A DNA stretch of 64,000 bases. Source: Mesorhizobium comanense (GTDB lineage Bacteria; Pseudomonadota; Alphaproteobacteria; Rhizobiales; Rhizobiaceae). Below, one piece after another: positions 16,644 to 24,434 of this stretch (within the stretch, counting starts at the first letter, position 1; every line of letters starts with the position of its first letter). The position numbers and the translations under genes are program-made. The notes under the pieces were generated by a model. It did no database searches. It was not told the DNA's origin and saw only the letters and a list, made by a program, of their open reading frames with translations. The stretch is taken from assembly GCF_005503535.1 (NCBI RefSeq), contig NZ_SCNN01000008.1, positions 186,001 to 250,000 on the forward strand, in the 5' to 3' direction.

Positions 16644-17021
16644 CTAAAGCGACTGCGCGATCAACGTCAGGAACCCTCCGGCCAGCGCGACATTGCCGAC
16701 GAAACCGTTGATGCGCGCTGCCCGGTCCGGCCCCTGATGATCCCAGAAATTGTGGAACATTGGCGTCGCGACGACCAGGAACAGCACCAGCACCGCGCAG
16801 GCGATGGCCACCCACAGGCCAGCCATGACCAGGGCGCCGGCGATGACCTGCAGCACGATGCCAGCCCACAAGGCCAGCCTTGCCTGCGGCACGCCGCGCG
16901 CGGCCATCAGGCCGGTGAGGAAGGCGGCGTTCTGGATGTTGCGCAGGCCGGCGAAGACGAAGGCGCCACCGAGCAACAGGCGGCCAAGAAACAACAAGGT
17001 CGAAGGCAAATCGGCAGGCAT
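16644..17021 (-). CDS. DoxX-family membrane protein
   Basis: 125 residues with about four membrane helices: LLFLGRLLLGGAFVFAGL, LALWAGIVLQVIAGALV, VAIACAVLVLFLVVATP, and VALAGGFLTLIA. These are the layout of DoxX/DoxD small quinol-associated proteins. ATG 17021 has GGGGAGAG upstream; a TTG one codon earlier is weaker. It is the third gene of a minus-strand group: Rrf2 regulator, AhpD-like protein, DoxX. The group suggests a redox or electrophile response (inference). Confidence 0.85.
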   Translation of the reverse strand: MPADLPSTLLFLGRLLLGGAFVFAGLRNIQNAAFLTGLMAARGVPQARLALWAGIVLQVIAGALVMAGLWVAIACAVLVLFLVVATPMFHNFWDHQGPDRAARINGFVGNVALAGGFLTLIAQSL

Positions 17022-17091
17022 CAAACTCTCCCCTGGAAATGACGGGAGCGCCGTCGCATGGGTCGCGCTCCCGGAAAAAACCGTCGGTCGC

Positions 17092-17550
17092 TCAGGCCGC
17101 CCTGGCGGCGGGCATCGGATGAATGGCCTGGAACGGCACGCAGAGCCGGTTCCAGGTGTTGATCATGCCGAGCGCCACCGACAGCTTGACCAGTTCCTCT
17201 TCCGTGAAATGCTCCAGAGTCCTGGCGTAGAGTTCGTCCGAGACGCCATTGTTGGCGATCAGGGTCAACGCCTCGGTCCAGGCGAAAGCCGCGCGCTCAC
17301 GCTCGGAAAACAGCGGCGATTCCTTCCAGGCCGCGACGAGATAGAGCCGCTGCTCGGTTTCGCCATCGTGCCTCGCCTCGCGGCTGTGCATGTCGACGCA
17401 GAAGGAACAGCCATTGATCTGGGAAGCCCTGAGCTTGATCAGATGCAGCAGGCTCACCTCCAGCCCGCATTCGTCCACCGCCTTGTTGAGTGCCGACACC
17501 GCCTTCATGATCTCGGGCGCCTTGGCGAAGAATTGCAGTCTCTGTTTCAT
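17092..17550 (-). CDS. Carboxymuconolactone decarboxylase / AhpD-like protein
   Basis: 152 residues of the AhpD-like CMD family. The redox motif is C48-S-F-C51 followed by H55 in GCSFCVDMHSREAR, which in AhpD-type proteins supports peroxidase or disulfide chemistry. It is therefore more likely an alkylhydroperoxidase-like redox protein than a true decarboxylase. It lies 12 nt downstream of the Rrf2 gene and 70 nt upstream of DoxX, in one operon. Confidence 0.88.
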   Translation of the reverse strand: MKQRLQFFAKAPEIMKAVSALNKAVDECGLEVSLLHLIKLRASQINGCSFCVDMHSREARHDGETEQRLYLVAAWKESPLFSERERAAFAWTEALTLIANNGVSDELYARTLEHFTEEELVKLSVALGMINTWNRLCVPFQAIHPMPAARAA

Positions 17551-17562
17551 CTTGATGTCCTT

Positions 17563-18087
17563 TCACGTCTGCTTTGGATTCTGGGAGCCGGATTTCTGCG
17601 GCCGCTGATGGCGCGCGACGAAGGCACAGCTCGCGGCAATGGATCTCGGATCGCCCTCCGCCGCGTATTCGGCCACGATGTCGGAAACCTTCACTTCGGC
17701 GAGCGCCGCCCGATAGGCGCGCTCCGCCCTGAGCATCGCGGCATTGATGCCGCAGGGTTTGACATAGGCCGACGCATCGAGCTTGACCGGGCCGTTGCGG
17801 CGGATCTCGCCGCAGCGGAACGCCGGTTCGCGCCCCTCGATGGCCAGCACGATATCGAGCAGCGTGATGCGTTCCGCCGCTCGCGTCAGCCGGTAGCCGC
17901 CGGCAGGTCCGGGCAGAGATTCCAGGATGCGCGCGGCGGTCAGCATATTGAGATGCTTCAGGAGATAGCTCGGCGACAAGCCAAAGGACTCCGCAAGGGC
18001 GGCGCCCGGCATGGTGCTGTTGCCCTCGACGCTGGCGAGCGTCGCCACACAATGGATGGCCGCCTCAACCCCCTCGCCCAACTTCAT
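17563..18087 (-). CDS. Rrf2-family transcriptional regulator
   Basis: 174 residues. The winged helix-turn-helix has FGLSPSYLLKHLNMLTAARILES and the wing motif GPAGGYRLTRA (residues 60-70). Cysteines at 13, 92 and 112 are candidates for redox sensing or cluster binding, though the spacing is not that of IscR. AGGAG lies eight bases before ATG 18087. It is the first gene of the AhpD-like/DoxX operon and probably autoregulates through the direct repeats just upstream. Confidence 0.87.
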   Translation of the reverse strand: MKLGEGVEAAIHCVATLASVEGNSTMPGAALAESFGLSPSYLLKHLNMLTAARILESLPGPAGGYRLTRAAERITLLDIVLAIEGREPAFRCGEIRRNGPVKLDASAYVKPCGINAAMLRAERAYRAALAEVKVSDIVAEYAAEGDPRSIAASCAFVARHQRPQKSGSQNPKQT

Positions 18088-18099
18088 GCTGACGTTCTC

Positions 18100-18128
18100 C
18101 TATTCATGGATAGTTCTTATCGTGGATA
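18100..18128. promoter_or_regulatory. Direct repeats upstream of the Rrf2 operon
   Basis: CTATTCATGGATA (18100-18112) and CTTATCGTGGATA (18116-18128) agree at 10 of 13 positions and start 16 bp apart. They lie within 45 bp of the Rrf2 start codon in an A/T-rich promoter-like stretch, a plausible autoregulatory operator. Confidence 0.5.
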
Positions 18129-18184
18129 TATTTTATCTGCAATAGGAAAAGGCGAAAATTCACAGGTCGAGATGGCTTCACAGG

Positions 18185-18410
18185 ACTTGGGTTCCTCGCA
18201 CCCCGCGAAGCGGGGGAGAGGTGGCCCGGCGAAGCCGGGACGGAGAGGGGGACGACCTCCGTGAGGTCAAAACCGATGAGGAATGAGGCACCAGCAAGAT
18301 AGACTGGCGAACAGGAGGCTGGGCAAGTTCCCAGTCGTCCCGAAAACCCCTCTCCGTCCCGGCTTCGCCGGGCCACCTCTCCCCACTTTCGTGGGGCGAG
18401 GAACCCAAGT
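18185..18410. repeat. Palindromic intergenic element B
   Basis: Inverted arms at 18185-18250 and 18347-18410. Both contain GAGAGGTGGCCCGGCGAAGC and begin with ACTTGGGTTCCTCG. The spacer includes AGACTGGCGAA, which recurs in the element at 53432-53592. It lies between the Rrf2 regulator and the end of preA; the rest of this 360-bp gap holds only the Rrf2 promoter region. Confidence 0.8.
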
Positions 18411-18447
18411 TCTGCCAGGTAGCCCCTACTGGTGCTGGAGCAAACCC

Positions 18448-19761
18448 CTACTCCGCAGCCACCTTGGCCATCGGGTTGTTCGGGTGCGTGGTCCAGTTGG
18501 CGTAGACCGGCGACACCGGCTTGCCGGTGCGTTCGTCCAGCGCGCCGGCCGCCAGCGGTTCCATGGTGATGCAATTGTCGACCGGGCAGACATTGACGCA
18601 CAGATTGCAGCCGACGCATTCGGCCTCGATCACTTCGAAATGCCTCTTCCCGTCAACCATGCTGGTGATCGCCTGGTGCGAGGTGTCCTCGCAGGCGATG
18701 TGGCAGCGACCGCACTTGATGCAGGCGTCCTGGTCGATATGCGCCTTGGCGACGTAATTGAGGTTCAGGTACTGCCAGTCGGTGACGTTGGGCGTGGCGC
18801 GGCCGATGACGTCGTCGAGCGAGCGGTGGCCCTTCTCGTCCATCCAGTTTTCGAGGCCCGCGATCATCTCCTGCACGATCTTGAAGCCGTAGGTCATCGC
18901 CGCCGTGCAGACCTGCACATTGCCCGCGCCGAGCGCCAGGAATTCGGCGGCGTCGCGCCAGGTGGTGATGCCGCCAATGCCCGAGATCGGCAGGCCGCGG
19001 GTTTCGGGGTCGCGCGCGATCTCGGCCACCATGTTCATGGCGATCGGCTTCACCGCCGGACCGCAATAGCCGCCATGCGAACCCTTGCCGTCGATGGTCG
19101 GCATCGGCGCGAAACTGTCGAGGTCGACGCCGGTGATGGAATTGATCGTGTTGATCAGCGACACCGCGTCCGTTCCGCCTGCGTGCGCGGCCCGCGCGGG
19201 CTTGCGGATGTCGGTGATGTTGGGCGTCAGTTTGGTGATGACGGGCATGCGGGTGTACTGCTTGCACCAGCGCACCACCATTTCGATATATTCCGGCACC
19301 TGGCCGACGGCGGCGCCCATGCCGCGTTCCGACATGCCGTGCGGGCAGCCGAAATTGAGCTCGATGCCGTCGGCACCGGTTTCCTCGACCAGCGGCAGGA
19401 TCGCCTTCCAGCTTTCCTCCACGCAGGGAACCATGATCGAGGCGATCAGAGCCCGGTCCGGCCAATCCATCTTGACCTGCTTCATCTCGCGCAGGTTGGT
19501 CTGCAAGTCGCGGTCGGTGATCAGCTCGATGTTGTTGAGGCCGAGCAGGCGGCGATCGGCGCCCCAGATCGCGCCATAGCGCGGGCCGTTGACGTTGACG
19601 ACAGGCGGGCCTTCCTCGCCCAGCGTCTTCCACACCACGCCACCCCAGCCGGCCTTGAAGGCACGGATGACGTTGTAGGCCTTGTCGGTCGGCGGCGCCG
19701 AAGCCAGCCAGAACGGATTTGGCGATTTGATGCCGACGAAATTATTTCTGATGTCAGCCAT
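18448..19761 (-). CDS. preA: NAD-dependent dihydropyrimidine dehydrogenase subunit PreA
   Basis: 437 residues. An N-terminal dihydroorotate-dehydrogenase-like FMN barrel (NPFWLASAPPTDKAYN, ELNFGCPHGM, ISGIGGITTWRDAAEFLALGA) is followed by a C-terminal ferredoxin module with two 4Fe-4S motifs, CIKCGRCHIAC and CVGCNLCVNVCP. With PreT it reduces uracil or thymine to the dihydro form, the first pathway step. It lies 12 nt downstream of a methyltransferase gene that separates it from preT. Confidence 0.94.
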   Translation of the reverse strand: MADIRNNFVGIKSPNPFWLASAPPTDKAYNVIRAFKAGWGGVVWKTLGEEGPPVVNVNGPRYGAIWGADRRLLGLNNIELITDRDLQTNLREMKQVKMDWPDRALIASIMVPCVEESWKAILPLVEETGADGIELNFGCPHGMSERGMGAAVGQVPEYIEMVVRWCKQYTRMPVITKLTPNITDIRKPARAAHAGGTDAVSLINTINSITGVDLDSFAPMPTIDGKGSHGGYCGPAVKPIAMNMVAEIARDPETRGLPISGIGGITTWRDAAEFLALGAGNVQVCTAAMTYGFKIVQEMIAGLENWMDEKGHRSLDDVIGRATPNVTDWQYLNLNYVAKAHIDQDACIKCGRCHIACEDTSHQAITSMVDGKRHFEVIEAECVGCNLCVNVCPVDNCITMEPLAAGALDERTGKPVSPVYANWTTHPNNPMAKVAAE

Positions 19762-19773
19762 GACAGGTCCCTT

Positions 19774-20616
19774 TCAACCGAGACGAAGGATCAATTCGAC
19801 GGGCGCCAGAATGCCGCCTTCAAGCGCGGCGGTGAGATTGGCGATCTTGGTGCGGGCGTTCTCGCCCATGATGAGGTTGACGCCGGGCGGCGGCTTCTTG
19901 CCTTCGGCTTGGGCCGCGGCCATGCGAGCGCGCATCGTGGCGAAGAACTCGACCGCGAAGGCGCCGCGCGGGCGTTCGGCGACAACCGAAAATCCCGCCG
20001 CCGTGGCGGAGGAACGATAGTCATCGGGCGTTGCGACGAAGGACATGGTCCCGTCCGATGCCCATGGCAGCGGAAACGTCAGCGCGCCGTCCTTCAGGCG
20101 CATCAGGTCGTAGACGGCAAAGACGCCGCCGGGCTTCAGCACGCGGGCGGCCTCGCTCATCAGCTTTCTCTTGTCGGGCAGGTTCATGCCGACATGCAGG
20201 ATCATGGCGGCATCGAAGCTGGCGTTGCCGAATGGCATCTCCAGCGCGCTGCCCTGCACGAACAAAGTCTTGTCGGCCAGTCCCACCCGCTTCGACAGGC
20301 TGGACGCGATATCGACATAGCTCTGTGTCAAGTCGATGCCGGTGACATCGACGCCAGCGCTGTTCGCGGCAAACCGCGCGGGACCGCCAACGCCGGAACC
20401 AATATCGAGCAGTCTCGTTCCGGGCTTCAAACCCATCTGGCCGATGACTTCCCTGGTGGCGGCGATGCCGCCGATGTGGAATTCGTCGACCGTTTCGAGA
20501 TCGCTGGCGCGCAAATTGGCAACATCCACGCCGGTATCGGCGAGCACGGCGAGAATATGCTGCTCGAGACCCGATACGTCGTAGTGACGGGCGATGCCCG
20601 GTTCCACCGTGGACAT
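19774..20616 (-). CDS. Class I SAM-dependent methyltransferase inside the pre operon
   Basis: 280 residues. The SAM-binding motif I is LLDIGSGVGG (residues 69-78), followed by the acidic GIDLTQSYVD and a YDLM strand. It resembles UbiE/sarcosine-type small-molecule methyltransferases. It lies between preT (4 nt upstream) and preA (12 nt downstream), so it is certainly co-transcribed with them. No methyl transfer belongs to the known reductive pyrimidine pathway, so its acceptor is unknown; modified pyrimidines are one possibility (inference). Confidence 0.85.
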   Translation of the reverse strand: MSTVEPGIARHYDVSGLEQHILAVLADTGVDVANLRASDLETVDEFHIGGIAATREVIGQMGLKPGTRLLDIGSGVGGPARFAANSAGVDVTGIDLTQSYVDIASSLSKRVGLADKTLFVQGSALEMPFGNASFDAAMILHVGMNLPDKRKLMSEAARVLKPGGVFAVYDLMRLKDGALTFPLPWASDGTMSFVATPDDYRSSATAAGFSVVAERPRGAFAVEFFATMRARMAAAQAEGKKPPPGVNLIMGENARTKIANLTAALEGGILAPVELILRLG

Positions 20617-20620
20617 GGTC

Positions 20621-21976
20621 CTATCCCTGCGTCAGACTCCTGTGGATGCTTTCCGCCGCGTCACGCCCCTGCGCCACGGCCGAGACGGTAAGGTCGTCGC
20701 CACCAAAGATGCAGTCGCCGCCGGCCCAGACTTTTGTCAGCGATGTCCGCCCTTCCGCATCGACCTTGATGCGGCCGGCTTCGAGATCGATCGAGGCTCC
20801 GCTGCCGTTCAGCGCTGCCGGCACAAAACTCTGGCCGATCGCCTTGAACACCTGGTCGGCGACGAGCGTCAGCGTTTCGCCCGTGCCGGCGAGCTTGTCG
20901 CCCTTGAGCGCGGTGTATTCCAGTTCGATGCCGCTGACCTTGCCGCCCGCGGCAATGACCCGCTTCGGCTGCAGCCAGTGGCGGATGGTGACGCCATTGG
21001 CGGCCGCCAGATCCTGCTCGAATTCGGAAGCGTTCATGTGCTCCTGGCCGCGCCGGTAGCAGATCGTCACTTCCTCGGCGCCGAGCAGTTTCGACTGCAC
21101 GGCGGCGTCGATCGCCGTCATGCCGCCGCCGATGACGACGACACGGCGGCCGACCGGCAGGCCGGAGAGATCGCTGGCCTGACGCAGTTCGGAAATGAAT
21201 TCCACCGCATTGGTCACGCCGGCGGCATCCTCGCCATCGGCGCGCAGCGCGTTGACGCCGCCCAGCCCCATGCCGAGGAAGACCGCGTCGTAATTACGGA
21301 TCAGGTCGGAGAGCTGGTAGTCGCGGCCGAGCGCCTTGCCGTTCTGGATGTCGATGCCGCCGATCGCGGTGACATAGTCGACCTCGGCCTGGGCGAAATT
21401 GTCGACGCTCTTGTAGGCGGCGATGCCGTATTCATTGAGGCCGCCGGCTTTCGGGCGGGCTTCCAGGATCGTGACGTCATGGCCATGACGCGCCAGACGA
21501 TGCGCGGCGGCAAGACCGGCGGGGCCGGCGCCGACCACGGCGACCGTTTTCCCGGTCGGCTCGGCGCGCGGATAAAACTGCTTGTTCTCGGCCATCGCCA
21601 CATCCGTGGCGTAGCGCTGGAGGCGACCGATCTGCACCGGCTTGCCTTCCGCGACCTCACGTACGCAGACCTCCTCGCACAGCGTCTCGGTCGGGCAGAC
21701 GCGGGCGCACATGCCGCCCAGGATGTTCTGGTCGAAGATGGTCTTGGCCGACCCGACCGGATTGCCGGTCGAAATCTGACGGATGAACAGCGGAATGTCG
21801 ATCGAGGTCGGACATGCGTTCATGCATGGCGCATCGTAGCAGAAGTAGCAGCGATCGGATTCGACCAGCGCCTCATGATGGTCGAGCGGGGGATGCAGAT
21901 CGGAGAAATTGTCCGCGTACTGGTCGGGCGAGAGCCTCCCCCCGGCAATACCTTCCTTGAACTGGCCTTCTGGCAT
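20621..21976 (-). CDS. preT: NAD-dependent dihydropyrimidine dehydrogenase subunit PreT
   Basis: 451 residues, like the glutamate synthase small chain. N-terminal cysteines for iron-sulfur clusters are seen in CYFCYDAPCMNACP and GMCARVCPTETLCEEVC. The FAD site is VAVVGAGPAGLAAAHRLA and a second Rossmann motif for NAD is VVVIGGGMTAIDAA. It passes electrons from NADH to PreA. GGGGAA precedes ATG 21976. It is the first gene of the preT-methyltransferase-preA operon and has a RutR-like site 51 bp upstream. Confidence 0.94.
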   Translation of the reverse strand: MPEGQFKEGIAGGRLSPDQYADNFSDLHPPLDHHEALVESDRCYFCYDAPCMNACPTSIDIPLFIRQISTGNPVGSAKTIFDQNILGGMCARVCPTETLCEEVCVREVAEGKPVQIGRLQRYATDVAMAENKQFYPRAEPTGKTVAVVGAGPAGLAAAHRLARHGHDVTILEARPKAGGLNEYGIAAYKSVDNFAQAEVDYVTAIGGIDIQNGKALGRDYQLSDLIRNYDAVFLGMGLGGVNALRADGEDAAGVTNAVEFISELRQASDLSGLPVGRRVVVIGGGMTAIDAAVQSKLLGAEEVTICYRRGQEHMNASEFEQDLAAANGVTIRHWLQPKRVIAAGGKVSGIELEYTALKGDKLAGTGETLTLVADQVFKAIGQSFVPAALNGSGASIDLEAGRIKVDAEGRTSLTKVWAGGDCIFGGDDLTVSAVAQGRDAAESIHRSLTQG

Positions 21977-22026
21977 CGTCAGTTCCCCATGTTTTCGTTT
22001 TGGGGAAGGCTAGCACGTTTTATTTT

Positions 22027-22042
22027 TTTATCAATTGGTCAA
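22027..22042. promoter_or_regulatory. RutR-like operator upstream of preT
   Basis: TTTATCAATTGGTCAA matches the RutR palindrome TTGACCAnnTGGTCAA at 12 of 14 defined positions, with a perfect right half-site TGGTCAA. It sits in an A/T-rich promoter-like stretch 51 nt before the preT start. Confidence 0.7.
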
Positions 22043-22221
22043 TTTTCGACACAAGTGATTGAAAGGTATGAATAAAAACATGATTTTTTTACTCATCTTA
22101 TCCCCGGCGAACAACGTCTCGCTTCCCGAAAAAAATTCCGAGTCTGTCGGATTTCCTTCCCGAGGATCGTCCTAGGCTGGATCGGACGACGATCGATGCC
22201 TGAACGATGAGGAGACCGACA

Positions 22222-22998
22222 ATGCCCAGAACCCCGATGCCCTTCTTCTGGTACGAGTTGATGACATCAGACCTCGACGCCGCCGAGGCATTCTATACCG
22301 AGGTTGTCGGCTGGAGGGCCGAACCGTTCGGCAAGGCGCCCGGCATGCCGCGCTACGTCGTGGTGAACTCCGCCGAACGCGGCGTCGGCGGGCTGATGAC
22401 GATGCCGCCGGACGCCGCCAAGATGGGCATGCCGCCGGCCTGGGTCGGCTATATCCACACCAGGGACACGGATGCGTCGACCAAGGCATTGAGGGCGGCA
22501 GGCGGCGCCGTGCACCGCGAGCCTGACGATATCCCCGGCGTCGGCCGGTTCTCGGTCGTGGCCGACCCGCAAGGCGCGAGTTTCATGTTCCTGCAGCCCA
22601 ATCTCGCCGACCAGCCCGTCCTTCCGGCCACGACCCCAGGTCATGTCGGCTGGCACGAACTCTTTGCCTCGGATCGTCAGGCGGCATTCGATTTCTATGC
22701 CTCGCAATTCGGCTGGACCCATGCGGGAGATTTCGACATGGGCGAGATGGGAATCTACCAGACCTTCGCGGCGGGCCCGGAATCGGGCGGCGGCATCATG
22801 AACAAGCCGCCGCAAATGGCTGTTCCCGCATGGCTGTTCTACTTCAACGTCGCCGCCATCAACGCGGCCGCAAGGCGCGTCACCGACAATGGCGGCAAGA
22901 TCGTCATGGGTCCGATGGCGGTGCCGACGGGCCAATGGATCGTGCAATGTCAGGACCCGCAGGGCGCATATTTTGCGCTGCTGGCGCCGGCACGGTAG
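22222..22998 (+). CDS. Two-domain VOC (glyoxalase-like) protein
   Basis: 258 residues made of two vicinal-oxygen-chelate domains. The first opens FFWYELMTSDLDAAEAFYTEVVGW and the second GHVGWHELFASDRQAAFDFYASQFGW. Each ends with a DPQGA-type strand (ADPQGASFMFLQ and QDPQGAYFALL). This is the family of CFP-30-like and hydroxylase-type VOC proteins of unknown substrate. GAGGAG precedes ATG 22222. It is monocistronic and convergent with the next gene. Confidence 0.88.
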   Translation: MPRTPMPFFWYELMTSDLDAAEAFYTEVVGWRAEPFGKAPGMPRYVVVNSAERGVGGLMTMPPDAAKMGMPPAWVGYIHTRDTDASTKALRAAGGAVHREPDDIPGVGRFSVVADPQGASFMFLQPNLADQPVLPATTPGHVGWHELFASDRQAAFDFYASQFGWTHAGDFDMGEMGIYQTFAAGPESGGGIMNKPPQMAVPAWLFYFNVAAINAAARRVTDNGGKIVMGPMAVPTGQWIVQCQDPQGAYFALLAPAR

Positions 22999-23026
22999 GC
23001 GACCACCCCCTGCCCGGGATGTCTGA

Positions 23027-23054
23027 GCTGGCGCCGGCCTATTCCGGCGTCAGC
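23027..23054. terminator. Hairpin between convergent genes
   Basis: GCTGGCGCCGG/CCGGCGTCAGC, an 11-bp stem with one G-T wobble and a 6-nt loop. It covers the stop codon of the minus-strand gene and lies 28 nt past the plus-strand VOC gene. Confidence 0.4.
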
Positions 23055-23527
23055 ACCGCCACCTTGAGCCCGGCCTTCTTCGCGCCGCTGAACTGGACCG
23101 TCGCCGGGCCGGCCGCCAACTTGAAGCGCACGCTCTTGCGGATGCCCGGGCAGGTTTTGACGCCGCTATAGGCCGACGATTTCACGGCCTTGCCGTCCTG
23201 GATGACATCGATCCACGCCTCCTCCGACAGGCTGATCTGGATGGCGCCGCCAGATGGTATGGCGACACTGGCGACGGCGCCGAACGTACCCGCCGCCGGC
23301 GCGCGTTCCGGCGGTTGCGTGAAACCGGCCTTCTCGACCGGCACCAGCGCCAGGTCCGCGGCCGCGCCCACTGCCAGGGGAGCACCCGATGGCGTGGCCG
23401 GCGCAGCAGGAAACAGGGCCTGCTCGCGCGTCACGGGCCACTTGAAGGCTTCGCAGCCGGCGTCCTCGGCCATGGCCAAGGTGGTGGCTGCAAGGAGTGC
23501 GGACAGGCTAAGGACGACTTTTCTCAT
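23039..23527 (-). CDS. Secreted homooligomer-type protein of unknown function
   Basis: 162 residues. The signal peptide MRKVVLSLSALLAATTLAMA is clear. The mature part is beta-rich with two cysteines (DAGCEAFKWPV and VKTCPGIR) and a C-terminal sheet-like region IQISLSEEAWIDVIQDGK ... FKLAAGPATVQFSGAKKAGLKVAVL. The family is not recognised with certainty. The ATG at 23527 lacks a good ribosome binding site; a GTG five codons earlier is an alternative. Confidence 0.75.
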   Translation of the reverse strand: MRKVVLSLSALLAATTLAMAEDAGCEAFKWPVTREQALFPAAPATPSGAPLAVGAAADLALVPVEKAGFTQPPERAPAAGTFGAVASVAIPSGGAIQISLSEEAWIDVIQDGKAVKSSAYSGVKTCPGIRKSVRFKLAAGPATVQFSGAKKAGLKVAVLTPE

Positions 23528-23716
23528 GGCAAGGGAATCCACATGTTCTGAATGCTCAGATCAATACAACCATAACGATATAAATACAACCCTTGCGGGC
23601 ATAATATGAAAGGCGATAGCGGGCAAAATTTCCAATCACCGATTGTTGATGCCACGTCGTTGGAAGTGAGTGGTCCGGCGGCGGGCGATCCTCTATCGCC
23701 GGCCCGGGAGGGCAAA

Positions 23717-24121
23717 ATGGAGTTTCAGATGAAGCTTTTCGACGGCCTTACCAGATTTCAGCCGCAGGCGCTCGGCGTCCTGCGCATCATGACCGCCCTG
23801 CAATTCATCGAGCACGGCAGCCAGAAGCTGTTCAACTTCCCCGTCAGCGCGCAACCCCATGCCCTCAATGGTCTGACGACGACCGCCGGCATCCTGGAAT
23901 TCGCCGGCGGCATCCTTCTGGCGCTCGGCCTGTTCACGCGGCCTGTCGCCTTCCTGCTGGCGGGCGAGATGGCGATCGCCTATTTCATGGCGCACTATCC
24001 GCGCGACTTCTTCCCCGTCAACAACAGCGGCGACGCGGCGATCTCCTTCTGCTTCATCTTCCTCTATCTGGTGTTCGCCGGCGCCGGCGCGTTTGCGCTC
24101 GACAACCGCGGCCGCGCCTGA
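23717..24121 (+). CDS. DoxX-family membrane protein (second copy)
   Basis: 134 residues with four predicted membrane segments. The characteristic LGVLRIMTALQFIEHGSQKL and GLTTTAGILEFAGGILLALGLFTRP strings mark the DoxX family. GGGAGG precedes ATG 23717. It is only distantly like the DoxX at 16644-17021. No partner gene adjoins it. Confidence 0.87.
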   Translation: MEFQMKLFDGLTRFQPQALGVLRIMTALQFIEHGSQKLFNFPVSAQPHALNGLTTTAGILEFAGGILLALGLFTRPVAFLLAGEMAIAYFMAHYPRDFFPVNNSGDAAISFCFIFLYLVFAGAGAFALDNRGRA

Positions 24122-24307
24122 ACAGCGCTGCGTCAAGCCGGCAGCACACACAGACAATGGAGCGGCTGAGGGGTGCAGGCCGCTCCACCCGCCAGGCTGA
24201 AGATCGCCTTGGCGCTGGTCATCGGGAAAGCCGTCCCGCTTGACGACTGTTGGCGGTCCCCTTATCAGTGAAGCCATCCAAAACGGTTCCGGAAGGAGGG
24301 TTGAGCA
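24122..24307. other. Intergenic stretch before rsgA leader
   Basis: A hairpin GGAGCGGC/GCCGCTCC at 24159-24186 with a 12-nt loop may end DoxX transcription. Nothing else is recognised up to the leader ORF. Confidence 0.35.
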
Positions 24308-24373
24308 ATGATTGTCGCTGTTTGCGCGCTTCGCGCCCCCCTTTGCCGCGCCGCCGTCTGGTCTTCCCGCTAG
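24308..24373 (+). CDS. Possible 21-residue leader peptide ahead of rsgA
   Basis: An ATG with a very strong Shine-Dalgarno (GGAAGGAGGG, 7 nt before) opens a 21-codon frame ending in TAG, 61 nt before rsgA. The product begins MIVAVCALRAPL and has two cysteines and four arginines. It could be a regulatory upstream ORF or a fortuitous strong site. Confidence 0.45.
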   Translation: MIVAVCALRAPLCRAAVWSSR

Positions 24374-24434
24374 GACATTCGAGGAAGAGTCCATCGGCCG
24401 GCGCCTGACAGGCATTCCGACCGAGGATTCAACA

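Noticed and set aside
18283..20691. An 802-codon plus-strand frame over preA and the methyltransferase gene
   Set aside because: Starts inside palindromic element B and is antisense to well supported genes.
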